From: Gymnogyps californianus | Taxonomy: Eukaryota; Chordata; Aves; Accipitriformes; Cathartidae | DNA: 64,000 nt | NCBI RefSeq assembly: GCF_018139145.2 | Contig: NC_059486.1 | Span: 3,224,001-3,288,000 of the forward strand | Reading direction: 5' to 3' | Shown: in pieces, positions 12,119-60,440 of the stretch | Numbering within the stretch: the first letter of the stretch is position 1 | Layout of the letters: every line of letters starts with the position of its first letter | Position numbers and translations under genes: made by a program | The notes under the pieces: generated by a model | The model's database searches: none | What the model saw: only the letters and a program-made list of their open reading frames with translations | What the model was told of the DNA's origin: nothing

Positions 12119-12365
12119 ATCCTATCATCCCTTGCGGGCTGCGATAATAAATAAAAGTCTTTATTTCTCCCTCTCCCAAAGTTAAAGGGCCTTGTTCCCT
12201 CCCCGGGCAGCTGGAAGTGAGTTGCGGGCAGCGCGGGTTTGTCGGGCAGCCCTGCCTAGCGCTCCAGCTCGCTCCCCATTGCATATATATATATACATTT
12301 TATTAAACGTCAGCATTGACTTATGCGTCTCTTATCTCTGCTCTCTCCCCGATGTGTGCCTGCAG
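9086..12365 (+). other. TBX5: Presumed intron 1 of TBX5
   Basis: Between the candidate exon 1 and the acceptor of the ATG exon. It starts GC-rich with T runs (9408-9447), an AG microsatellite near 9677-9695 and G-rich tracts (10055-10130). A long AT-rich, complex stretch at 11080-11500 looks conserved. A 29-C run follows at 12088-12116. The end has a CT-rich tract and a possible branch point TTGAC near 12315. No open frame has a recognisable product. Confidence 0.5.
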
Positions 12366-12394
12366 TGGGGGATTCAGCGAAGGAAGCTTGTAAC

Positions 12395-49845
<37,451 letters not shown>

Positions 49846-51480
49846 CAAGGCGGTCAGGAAAGCGCAAGAGCATTAGCCATAGGAAAAAAAAAAAATGGGA
49901 AAAGGAAAAGGAAAAAAATACCCTGTCTGTCGATAATAAAAGCGAGAGTATTTTGCAAGACTCCTTTAACTGAATGTTCACCGATAGCACTCGAGAGGGA
50001 CGGACACTGATTGAAACCACAGATGAAATAGTCTTCGGCCTCGGTGTGACTTGCGCCCCCCCCCTTTTTCTTTTGTTTCAAAAGAAAAATCAACAGATCG
50101 GCACACTTCTCCCCTGCCACCGTCCCCACCCAGTTTGTGTCGCTGCCACCGCCAGCCCTGTGCCCTCGTCCCCCCCCCGCCCTCCTGCTCTTTTGTTCTC
50201 CAAGGGACACCAAACTCCTGCTGCCTTTCTCAACACAGTCAGAGTGCTTGAACGAAAACAACTAGGATGTTACTTTTTTTTTGTGGTGTTGATGTTGACG
50301 ATGTTATATAATAAATAATAATATATATATTTTCTTTCAATTTTCTCAAAAAAAGACACCAGCCCTTTTTACCAAGGGTGGATTTTGGAGTGGTGCTTCT
50401 TTTTTTTTTTTTTTTATTAGTATTATCATTGTTACTTTTCAACACAAAAAGGTTTTATGAACCCACAAATAAGAAAAGCAGGTACCTACCTTGCCCAGGC
50501 GTTGCACCATGAGTGAAATCGCTCCCTGCAGGGTGCTGTGTTTCTTTACAAACGCCCCAAAACACGTCTCTGCAAGAACAAGCCCCGTAAACTCATCTTC
50601 TTTCCCACTTGCGTGTAATTCTCTCGCTCTTCTTTCCCTCCCATCTCCCGATCTTTCCTGGTCCATCAGCTGCCTCTGACGGAAGCGCGGGGTATCTTTC
50701 AAACTTGAAAACATCCACAGCTTGTCTCCTGCCGAATTTTCACCAGCATGCGGAAAGCGAGGCTCTGAGCCAGCTGCGAGGGGGGGGAAAGGAGGGGGAG
50801 AGGATGCAGACAGCAAAAGGAAAAAGTTTGCTCATAAAAATGATGATGACGCTTGTTTGCAATCCTGGACTTTCATTTTATCGTGCATTCTTTTTCTTCC
50901 TCTCAAAAAAAAAAAAAAGAAAAAGGGATACTGGTCTGGGTGTGTTAAGTGAGATATTAAGTAAATGTGTTTAAAAGGAGCAGAAAATGATCGTGAGAGG
51001 CTGGGAGTGGGGGAGGCAAGAAGAGAAGAAAAAGCAAATGTGTGTAAGTAAAAATGTCTACTGCAGAATTTTTCAGGTGTAAAATTTCCTGGTACTATTT
51101 ATTTATACAAGGGAGTTCAAATAACTAATAGTATGTCACAAAGCCAGCAAAGCAGCCGATTCAAAGGGGTTAAAATTTTTATTGAAATGGAAGTTTGCTT
51201 TCTTTTCTTTTTTTTTCTCTCCAAGCTGTGCACACTCTATATAATTTACATATATTTTTAATTAAAAGTAATTCTAATTAACAAAAGAGGTATACCTGTG
51301 TGTCAGCAACTGAGAATGTGGGTGTGAATGCGTGGGGAAGCCGGTATGTGCGTGGGAGGGATTACAGACAGGTATCCAAAGCCATGTAGCTAAGAAGAAA
51401 AAAATAATCCCTACCTGGCTACGCTTTCCTATTCTTGTGTGCCAATTTATGTCTAATAAATACCACATGCTCTCAACGGC
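49846..51480 (+). other. TBX5: TBX5 3' untranslated region
   Basis: Non-coding sequence after the TAA. It is AT-rich in its second half, with AU-rich ATTTA motifs near 51096-51108, a T run at 50400-50416, an A run near 50906, and a perfect 11-bp stem-loop at 50065-50089. AATAAA hexamers occur at 49935, 50310 and 51455. The end is placed just after the last one because a strong GT/T-rich tract follows. The 3' boundary is inferred, not observed. Confidence 0.6.
50065..50089 (+). other. Perfect 11-bp stem-loop in the TBX5 3' UTR
   Basis: TTTTTCTTTTG (50065-50075), loop TTT, then CAAAAGAAAAA (50079-50089). A perfect AT-rich hairpin 220 bases after the stop codon. It may be chance in T/A-rich sequence or an RNA structural element. 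Confidence 0.5.
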
Positions 51481-51545
51481 AAGAGACCTGCCCACCTATT
51501 TTTAAGTTTTTTTTTGGTTTTGGGGTGGGGTTTTTTTTGGTTCTT
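51455..51545 (+). terminator. TBX5: Likely main TBX5 polyadenylation site
   Basis: AATAAA at 51455-51460, followed about 45-85 bases on by a T- and GT-rich downstream element (51504-51545) made of T runs alternating with GGTTTTGGGG-like segments. This hexamer plus U/GU-rich element is the usual vertebrate cleavage signal. It lies 1.6 kb after the stop codon. The earlier hexamers at 49935 and 50310 have weaker downstream elements but could give shorter mRNAs. Confidence 0.55.
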
Positions 51546-52559
51546 TCTGCTCGATGCCCGTAAGTTTGATTTTTATTTATTTCTGGTGTACCACAGGAGG
51601 TACAGCATCCCAACGGGGAAGGCAGTTAGGCAGTGATGGGCTGAGCTTGAGACTGCTGTGTGTTTGTCCGCTACAGGACCGCCTGGGTCCCCCAGGTCCT
51701 TCCCACCCAACCCGTCCCCAAGGACGTGCGCTCCTGGGGTCACTTTCCCTTCGAGGTAGATTTAGAAGCGACCTTGGGAATCCAGGTGGGTGCTGGGGTG
51801 GCACCGGGAAGCCCTCGTGGAGGTGGAGCTGCCCCCCATTCCCATGCAGATGGGGTCGGTGGGGGACGTCTGGCCCAGGGGAGATGTGGGGCCATGTCCC
51901 AGCCTCAGCGAAGGAGGGGAGGATGCTGGATGCTTCATGGATTGGAAAGAAGATGGGAAAATCAGCTCCAGAGAAATAAAGAGATTGCATCCAAGAAGCC
52001 CAGGAGAAAGGTCTCCTCTGTGTGGCTGGTGAGCCACGGCCACCCCAGGGAGCAGCATGGCCAGGTCATGGGAATGAACTGAGGAGGTGTCCCCAGCCTG
52101 CCCCACCGGCAGCAGCTCATTTGGCTGCAGCAGCGGCACTGCCAACGCGTGGCCGGCAGCCTTGGTGGCCTCCTGTGCGCCAGAGATCTAGGGACACCTT
52201 GCAAAGGGACAGAAAGTGAATAGGATTAGTAGAGCCCCTCCGCAAGCGACGCTCCCGCCTAGCTGTCCCATGGCAGGTGGGACCTGGGGGATGGTGTCTG
52301 CTGGGGCTACCCCAGTGCCGGCCACAACGCAGCTTTCTTCCTTTGGCTGTCTCTGCTTTTACTGTCTTCTGCTTGCAACAACTGGGTTTCATAAATGTTG
52401 GGTTAGACGCAGTCAAAATGGGATGCTGTGCTACCCTGGGAGCTCGCTCTGGGTATCGGCCACATTTGCAGGCAGAAGGAGAGGTAGGCATCATGTAACC
52501 CTTCTGCGGGCATGGCTGGGACCTCAAGTTATACAGAAAGGTGTTTGTCTTCATGGAGC

Positions 52560-52860
52560 CACCCCTGGGGAATTACTCAAATGTTGCATTGCTCAGTAAA
52601 TCACATGCTGTTCCTCCAGAATATGCAGTTGTCCAAGATTAATGACTGAGTAAATTGCATTTTGAGTTAAGGAATAAAAAATTACACTGTATTTAGCTGT
52701 CAATTACACTGTACTTTCCAGGCTTCGTTATCCCACTGCTAATCATGTAATCATCTTATCACTATATGGTAATTCACATGTAATTAAATGGCCAGTGGTT
52801 ACTCTGTAAGTAAAGAGGTCTTACCAGAAATGTGTGCCATGCATCTCAAAGCGTATTAAG
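52560..52860. promoter_or_regulatory. Conserved-looking homeodomain-rich block downstream of TBX5
   Basis: AT-rich complex sequence with repeated TAAT-core motifs, a 12-base direct repeat AATTACACTGTA (52680-52691 and 52702-52713), a GATA site TTATCA (52756-52761) and TAATTAAA (52781-52788). It lies about 1.1 kb after the poly(A) site. Cardiac enhancers are known downstream of human TBX5, but this block is not matched to any of them here. Confidence 0.3.
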
Positions 52861-53329
52861 GAAACTAAACCCACATGGTAAATTATTTCTCAAGCTTCGG
52901 AAGGAAAGCCTCCAGCTTTCAACTTGACTAATTTCCTCTGAGTTCCTCGCATTATTTTTTTTGGTTCTTCAGGGAAAAGCCGAGGCTCTTTGGTGGAGTC
53001 TGCGATGCCGCGATGGGCTCCGATCGCTGGGTTTTGGCTGCTGAAAAGCCAGGTAGCTCCCCGAGGATGCAGCCTTGTGGAGCCGCGTCGGCATGAGGAG
53101 CAAGGAGGCCATCAATGGCAGGGGGATGGACCTGTCACACCAGGAAAATCTGGGATGAAGGCAAAGGTGGGTGGGAGGATGTGATATAGCCTTCTCCTCC
53201 TCTTCTTGAAGAGTTCGTTACTGGCTACTGCTTCAATATGGCATTTCTGGGCTTTAGCCTTGATGGAGCCCAGTTGTGCCATGTAAGCACAGCCTGCTCT
53301 TCCATTTGAATGAGTAGGACTGTGAGGAG

Positions 53330-53400
53330 TCAGGTAGGAAGCGAAAGAAAAAGGTGACTTGTTCAAAGGCCCATGGTGACTCCCAGCCTGAATGTGAACG
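53330..53400. mobile_element. Possible MIR-like SINE remnant
   Basis: The phrase order AGGAAGCGAAAGAAAAAGGTGACTTG, abbreviated here as a GAAA-rich lead then GGTGACTTGTTCAAAGG, follows the antisense tail of old MIR-type SINEs as I remember it. A similar stretch lies at 54975-55045 (AAATGACTTGTCTGG...ACTAGAACTCATC). By eye only. Confidence 0.2.
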
Positions 53401-53602
53401 TGCCTGGTCTATGTTGAGCCTTGAGAAACAGCTTGTACTTCTTCCCAACTGGTTCAAAACAATACTGGGAGCTGTCAAAGAGGAGGGTGTTCTCTCCCTT
53501 TGGTTGTTATTTTATGTTACAAAGAGCCTGAAGTGATTTCCTTCATTTCTCTTGTTACAGACTTATTCCTTAGCAGCGTATGATAATGATGACGATAATA
53601 AT

Positions 53603-53620
53603 AAACAAACAAACAAACAA
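53603..53620 (+). repeat. AAAC microsatellite
   Basis: About four and a half copies of AAAC in tandem, following a GATAATAATA-type tract. Confidence 0.8.
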
Positions 53621-56539
53621 ATTAGGGAAAAAATTATATAGGAGTTACTGTCATTGAAAGAATTGGGCAAAAGAAGTTGCAAAATTCACCCTGTTCAGAG
53701 CTAAACTGCAAATTCCTCCATAAGAGGCCTTGAAACTTGAGGAAGACCATCCCAGCGTGGTACAAGTGACCGAGGACGGCCACCACCAGCCTTTCCCTTC
53801 TTGCCTACAAGTCCCAGGAGCCATAAAACAATCCTCAGCGTTGCCTGGTGGCTTCCCAGCACCATAGGCACCACTGAGGGTGCTGGGGGGTGGGCTGGAC
53901 CTGGGGTGCTTCTGCCACGGGCCTGGGGAGAGGGATGGTGGAAGAGTCTAGGAGAGCTGGACTTGCTGGGGAGTGAACCATGTCCCTGGGCGAGGAGGGA
54001 GCTGGGCTCCGAAGAGAGCCCTGCAAAGCCAGTGGAGGAGGAGGGCTGGTGTGGCGGGTGGAGAAGGCAATAGTGACCCATCCTCCTCCTCATGGGCAGG
54101 GGACCTCCTTGCCTCAAACCTCTCCCTTTTGGTGAGGAGCCTTGGAGCAAGCTTGCTGCTCTGGCAGCGTGGAAAGTAGCCGTGAAACATCCCCCAGCAG
54201 AAGAAAAACAGGGCTTTATAGATGAACTGTAATAAATAAGTGCAGGCTGCACAATTCCTTCAAGCGGAGGAGAGAAAGAAACCCAACCTCTGCTAAAAAC
54301 ATCTTTTGAAGAGCGAACGCGAATTCCCAGGCTGCGGTCTCACAACGCTGTTTTTTCAGCTGCCTTCCTGGGCTAAAATACTCCCTGCAGTTACCACGTC
54401 TTGTACCTGGGGAGGCTGCAGATGCCCTGAGCAGGCACACAGAGAGCTCTTTGTCTGCCCCTATCAGCTTGCCTCTACATTTCAAGTTTCAACAGCTAGG
54501 GTGCTGGGTGTTTTGGGGAGGTGGCATTTCCCTGCTGTGGTACCTGCTGGGATCAGCAGCTCCCAAACCTGCACTGGTGAGGTTTTTCCTAGGGACAAGG
54601 ATGCTTGAGAGGGGCAAAGTCACCCCTCTCCTGCTCAGTGCTGCTCCAGGCTGCGCTCCCAGGGCAGAGCCGACCTCCCGAAAACTGCCTTTGTGCCTCA
54701 AGGGCTGAGGGAAAAAAATATCCCAAAGCCTCAGGATTCTTGCTCATAAATCCAGCCCACAATGTCATAGATTTTACGGTGCTGCCAACTCTGACAATTT
54801 TATGATGGGTCTCATGTGATTTGCAAAAGTGTTGGTTTTTTTTTTCTCTTAAAGTTTCCAGTTCCTGGAGTCCTGTGATTATATGAGACTCTCAAGGGAT
54901 TCTGAGTCTTTTCCCCCCTCCCTGTTTTTTCTTCTTTGTTGGGTTTTAGGATATATAACAAAGTTGGAAATTTTACTGGAGAGGAAAGTGAAGCAGAGAA
55001 AAGAAATGACTTGTCTGGAGGTGGGACTAGAACTCATCACCAGACAAAAAATATTTTGCCTTTTTTTTTTTTTTTTGAGTTCTCTCTGGAAAAGTGAATG
55101 CCTTTGCTGCATTTTTTTGAGTAATAAAAATTTCAAAGTTTTAAGTGAATGGAAAATGTGCAGAAAGTGGCTTGAATAAATTCCCACCCCCAAAAAGGAG
55201 AAATATTTTGTTTACATTTAGAAGATTTTACTCTTCCGAAATTTCCAAGGGAATTTTTCAACCTGAAGTCATTTCAGAGTGAAATACTGACGTGATACAC
55301 TTGGAACCCACCACACTCGGTGGCTTTGATACATTCTACTTCCTTTGTTCGGCTAAAACAAATCCTACAGCCTCACCGGCTGGTTCTGACTGTGCTTTGC
55401 TGTGGGTTTTGCAGGCTTTACCGTGCACCTGGGAGGACTCAGCTACAGTAAAGTATAGTTAAAAGTCATCAAGTGTCTGCCATGGTTCTCCTACGAGATA
55501 AATAAAGGCATTTTAGGTGTGACGGCTCCTACTGTCAATCAGAGGGGCTGGTGGTGGGGCAATGCTACTTGTTTGAGCATCCTGGCGTGCTGTGCTGTTA
55601 GCATCGCCCCTCTCCTGGGGATACCTGGGCAATGCCCATTGCTGCCCATCAGGAGGAGGAGAGTCCTGTGGGGGCTGCAGCTGCCCTAAGTTAGGCAGCA
55701 GCAGCTGGAGACACTCCCCAAGGCTTCCCACCAGCATCGTTTCCACCTGGATGAACCCTCCCACCACAGGGATTAAAGGCAGAGACAAGAGCAGGTTGGG
55801 TTTTGCCGTGGAGGTTTTGCATCAGTAGCTCCTAGTGATACTGTCAGCTCGGCAGCATTGCTGCTCTTGGGAGCACGTTTAAGCACAAGTAAGTAAAAAA
55901 ATGGGGATGGGATGAAGAGATGGAAATTGGTCTCTATGAATGGGTTTCTATGTAACCTGTGCAGTGCTCTCATTCAGGGGTGTATAATGTGCTACAAGTC
56001 AGGGGAGGTTTGGCCTCTACTTAAGACCTAACAAATGACTTGTAATCTGCCTCAAGGCAAAAAATGTTGCTTGAATTATGAACAGAAAATATAGCCTGAA
56101 ATTGGAGGGGGGAAGGGGCAGAAACCTGCTGCAGTGTATAGAGAACTCTTTAATAGCAAGGGACTGAGGGCTCCGGTAGTCCTTATATCCATAAATGTTA
56201 GCGTTGAGATGTTTTTGTTGCATAAGGCCAAACAAGTATGTTATTATTTTTATTATCATGATGATAATAATATACTGCTGCTCTTCCTCTACTTTCTGTG
56301 ATCTGGCATGTGGACAATGCCATTAATAATGCGTGTCTGTATCACTGTGGGGCTTTGTGCTCTTGTGATATCCCCATCACTGGCTCCAGGGATCCCAAAG
56401 TCATCAATATTTCACTTCAGCTTTTACTTAGACCTGGGCTGTGATGAATCAGAAATTTGTTTGTTGTCCCTGTGGTTTTCAGGGAAACATTCTCATCAAA
56501 AGGTAATGAGGGGGTCATGATGCAGTACTATTTCCTCTT

Positions 56540-57260
56540 TTCCTGCTCTTGGTGTCTGGACTTCTAATGCATCCTTTATGATCACATTCCTGGACCTGCT
56601 GGCTATGTTTCTGCTCATACAGCTTAGGGTGAAGCTGGTCTTTGCTGCAAGGCTGCATGATTGGCTCCTGTTCAACCTGTTGCTCACCAGGACCCCCAGG
56701 TCTTTTTCTGCAAAGCTGCTTTCTAGCCCCAGCCTGTCCTATTGTATGGGGTTGTCCATGCCAGAGGCAGGGCTTTGCCTCTGAACTTCATGAGGTTCCT
56801 GCCAACCCACTTCTCCAGCTTGTTGGGATCCCTCTGAGTAGCAGCTCTGCCTTCCAGTGTATTGGCTGCTCCCTCAGTTTGGTATCATCTGTGAACTTGG
56901 TGAGAGTGTGCTCTGTCCCATCATCCGGTCGTGAATATACTGAGATATTAAAAAGCATTGGTGCCAATACTGACCCTTGAGGGATGCTGGTAGTAGCCAA
57001 CCACCAGCTGGACTTCTTGCTGCTAATGATCACCCTTTGCACCTGATGGTACAGCCAATTTTCCACCCACCTTGTTGTCTACTTATCCAGTCCGTACCTC
57101 ATCAATTTAGACTTGGAGAACACTATGGGAGACTGTCAAAGGCTGTTGCAGGTCCTGATGTTCATCAGAAACCTAGACTGGGGGGTCCCCCCCAATGTTT
57201 TCCATCTCAAGGTCACTGTAAACCTGAGGACGTCTGCATGCACGTTCTTCATCAGAGCTT
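56540..57260 (-). mobile_element. Degraded CR1 LINE fragment, reverse transcriptase region
   Basis: The minus strand encodes a broken reverse transcriptase of CR1 type. The clearest open stretch is 57066 down to 56788. It contains WLxxxVQRV, then IPQGSVLAPMLFN (the conserved GVPQGSVLGPVLFN block), then TLTKFTDDTK, the catalytic FADD box with Ala changed to Thr (codons at 56895-56884). Further 5' on the minus strand an AFDS box is visible near 57140. Beyond 56788 the following RT tail region continues to about 56540, with frame breaks. It is an inactive relic. CR1 is the main LINE of birds and reptiles, which supports the taxonomic placement. Confidence 0.85.
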
Positions 57261-60039
57261 TTAATTAGAAACACTGCGGCCCACTAAAACACGGGATGGT
57301 TTTTGTGGGGCACATATCTGGGGAAATCAAGTCTAGCTGAAGCCTGGTTGAAAAGCTGGGTTAGCATGATGTATTTGCTGCTGTTCAAGTAGTGTTGGCT
57401 ACCCTGCCTGAGCTTGGCGTTTGGCGTGCCCGGGCAGGGAAGGAGAGGTAATTCCAGACTCGGAGAGCTTTTAATTTAAGGCAGAGGGTCAATGGACCAC
57501 GGATGGTCCATGATGCTGCAAGCAGTCTGGAGCTGGTCAGTGAGTTATGAGATCGTGTGCCTTGTACACAGACATTTTAACAGCCTTACTGAGTGACAGG
57601 CACCAATATTACTATTGGGTTGATGCCAGTCAAGGTGGTGATGACAAACCCAGCTTGGCAGTGACTGCAGCACTTGCCTATGTGGGGAGCAAATAATAAA
57701 ACCCTGTTTTGGTTCGCTTCCAAGTGTTCTACAAGGAGATTGTGTAGCAAGGTAAGGAGGCAGCACTGCATAGCCAGGGTCACGGGCCGCAGATGAGGCA
57801 ACCTTGCACTGCTGGGTGACCTTCAAAGCCTCCAAAAACACTTTGCAAAGGAAATGAAATACCACTATTGGACCAATGTGGATAACCGCTTTTTTTTGGG
57901 TGTATTTAACCAGCACCAAGACACTGCTTGGGCTTGAATTACATCATTTGCTTAGCTTACAAAGAAATAATTGTACTTCTCCCTCCATTTTTAAACAAAT
58001 CACCTGAAACAATAAAGTATGTTTCTACGTAAAGCGTCTCCTAGAATAGGAAACATCAAAGCTGCTTAAGCTTTGACATAAAACATTGCTGCTGGGATGG
58101 GAGGTGAAGCTAGTTCTCATGGTGGTTGCTGAATCCTTTTGTAAGGGCAATTTGATGTAATCTGCTTTTTTTTTTTTTGTGGAAAAAAGACAGCTCCCAC
58201 CTCTTGCCACCCCATCATCCAAAAACGTTGCTCAGCTCTAATCAGTATTCCAAAGAAAAATGAAACATGGCAAAGTCAGGACTAGGAAACAAAAGGGCCA
58301 CCTCCTTCCTAGCTGTGCTATAGCATTAAAAAAAAAAAAAAAATCTAAAAAAAGTCTTAAATATTTTCCTAATGTCTGTCTTCCAGACATTGTGGTTCAG
58401 TCTATGCCAATATTTGAAGACTCTTGCCCGTAAGGAAGTGAGCTCTTGGTCTGAACAGGATTATCACCATCCCCGGGTATTGCCGATCCTTATATGGGAT
58501 TATTTTTAATGTTGGTTTGCTTGGATTTTACTCATATTTACACAGCTGTTAATAAAGTACAGGAAAGCTGTGTGTGATATCTCCTTTCTCATCTGATTGT
58601 GGCAGCTTTTAGGACAACTTTAACAACTTGATCAGTTGTTGGTGGATGGGGCAAGAACCCCCTTGGTTCGTTAGCTGGGTCCAGTCTGTAGCGCTGTCTC
58701 CTATTCCCGCCGGTTGGCAGACAGCTGCTGCTCTTTCCAGGAGGACTGACTTCCAAGAGCAGGAGAGGTGGCCCTATGTCTGAGAGGTGCAGCTAGCTGA
58801 GATGTAACGGTAGCTATATATAACCTAAATTAAGACTTAATCTGAAGCCAAATCTGGAGGCTTTGTGAGCCAGGAAAAGTTTAACAGGTACTATTTAAAG
58901 AGTGAATTAGCTTGAAAAACTCTTCAAGCTCAATGTCTTCTTACTGAGGACTCTCAACAATATTCAATCTGAAATTTTTAATTCTGTCTTTTTGTTGAAG
59001 GTGGTTGAATTTCACTCATGAAGGTGAAAAGCTCCTGAGAGACAGCTGCAGTGATTTGATTAGGCTCATTTCTCTAGGAAATTAAGCTACAATATACTCT
59101 CTGGACCAACTAGCCTCTAACCAAAGGCTTTATATATCAGTCTTGTCTGCAGTGAGGCTGCTAGCGGGATTCCAGTAGGAATATTCCTGTAGACAGGTTA
59201 CATATGTGCCCATGCGGGGTTAGGTTGGAAAAAAGGTCTTGTGGTTTTTTTTTTTGAGCTTGAGCCATCCTGATAAAGTTTAGTGTAGTGGAACTGCTTT
59301 AATTGAATCCTGTGCTGTTGGGAGTCTGTCCTCCTGCAGGACAGATGAGTGGGATAACTGGTGGGATAAGTTATCTGTACATTAATGATAATAGAAAGTG
59401 CAGCCATCATTGAGACCTGGCTTGTGCAACTCATTAACTGCACTGCTTGGCATTCAATCAAGGACGTGATACTCGCTTGGAGAAGAGGGATGAAATGACA
59501 GGATAAAAAGAGTGAAGTGCCAAAACCGGGAAACTCCCCCCTCCGCCCCGGACTCTACTAAAAGACAAGCAAGCACTGCTTTATTCTTACAATTGGGAGT
59601 GACCCCAGCAGCTAGCAGTGCCGGCGGGGAGATGCTCCCTTGTATCTCCACCCTTCCAAAGTGCTTAGTGCTGCTGTTCGTGGCAAGCAAGCAGCTTCTT
59701 GGTGACACAACCCTGAGCTGTCCTCTGCTGCCATTGCTCATACTAGTGCTGAAGGGCCTCTTTATTAGTGTCATTGATGATCATGACCTTTCTGTTCAGT
59801 CTCTGCTAGAGTTCACGGTGCTCCCCCACGCTGGGGAGGAATCGGGCTGGGAGACCTGGCAGTGCTTCTTCCCCATCCACCTCCTGGCTTTAGGTGGGAT
59901 GGAAAAAATCTTCAGGCTACCTGCCTCCATTTCTTGAAGCGAAGGAGATGAGGGGAAATGGAGGAAAGCCCCTTACATTGCTGTAATTTTTGAGACATAA
60001 AAGCTTTTCTTTGAGAGCAAATCCTTTTTTTTTCTTTTT

Positions 60040-60440
60040 CCTCCTCATGGCATTAGGGCTCAAGAAATTCCTCGGAAAATAATTTGTCAAGGCCCTGACT
60101 GATCAAAGACATATATAAAAGGACCCTTTTTTTTAAAGGAGAAAAAATCCCCCTCCGAGCTCAGAATGAATTGGCAATTCATTTACCAACTGTCAGATAA
60201 AGTAGCTCAATCCCTATCACGTCTTTAGCTGGAGCTGTGGCCAGAAGGAAGCAATTCTCGGCCCACTGTGCGTACATGTTTGGGGTATGTTAGTGATTAG
60301 GGTATTCCTGCCTGGGGGATGCAGAAAGATATGACTCAGATTCGCAAAAGAGCCATAAATCTCCCTCCTTTTATTCAAAATGTGTGTTTTATAGCCGTTT
60401 CCTGGCCAATTTCTGCCTCGAATAAATATGTAACATATCT
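60040..60440. promoter_or_regulatory. Conserved-looking block with palindrome and TATA-like box downstream of TBX5
   Basis: Contains ATCAAAG (60102-60108, TCF/LEF), TATATAAAAGG (60112-60122, TATA-like), a 19-base palindrome AATGAATTG-g-CAATTCATT (60165-60183), CTGTCA (60190-60195, MEIS-like) and AGATAA (60195-60200, GATA). The texture is that of a conserved enhancer or a cryptic promoter. No exon is recognised after it. Confidence 0.3.

Noticed and set aside
12323..12394. In-frame upstream ATG giving a 24-residue N-terminal extension of TBX5
   Set aside because: It lies upstream of the acceptor at 12361-12365, within intron 1, and the ATG at 12395 matches the conserved N-terminus with a strong context.
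56788..57066. 92-residue minus-strand frame as a host gene
   Set aside because: It is the CR1 reverse transcriptase fragment, with a broken frame and altered catalytic box.
57545..57919. 124-residue minus-strand frame after the CR1 relic
   Set aside because: No domain recognised and no splice or promoter context; it could be an unrecognised repeat but I cannot support it.
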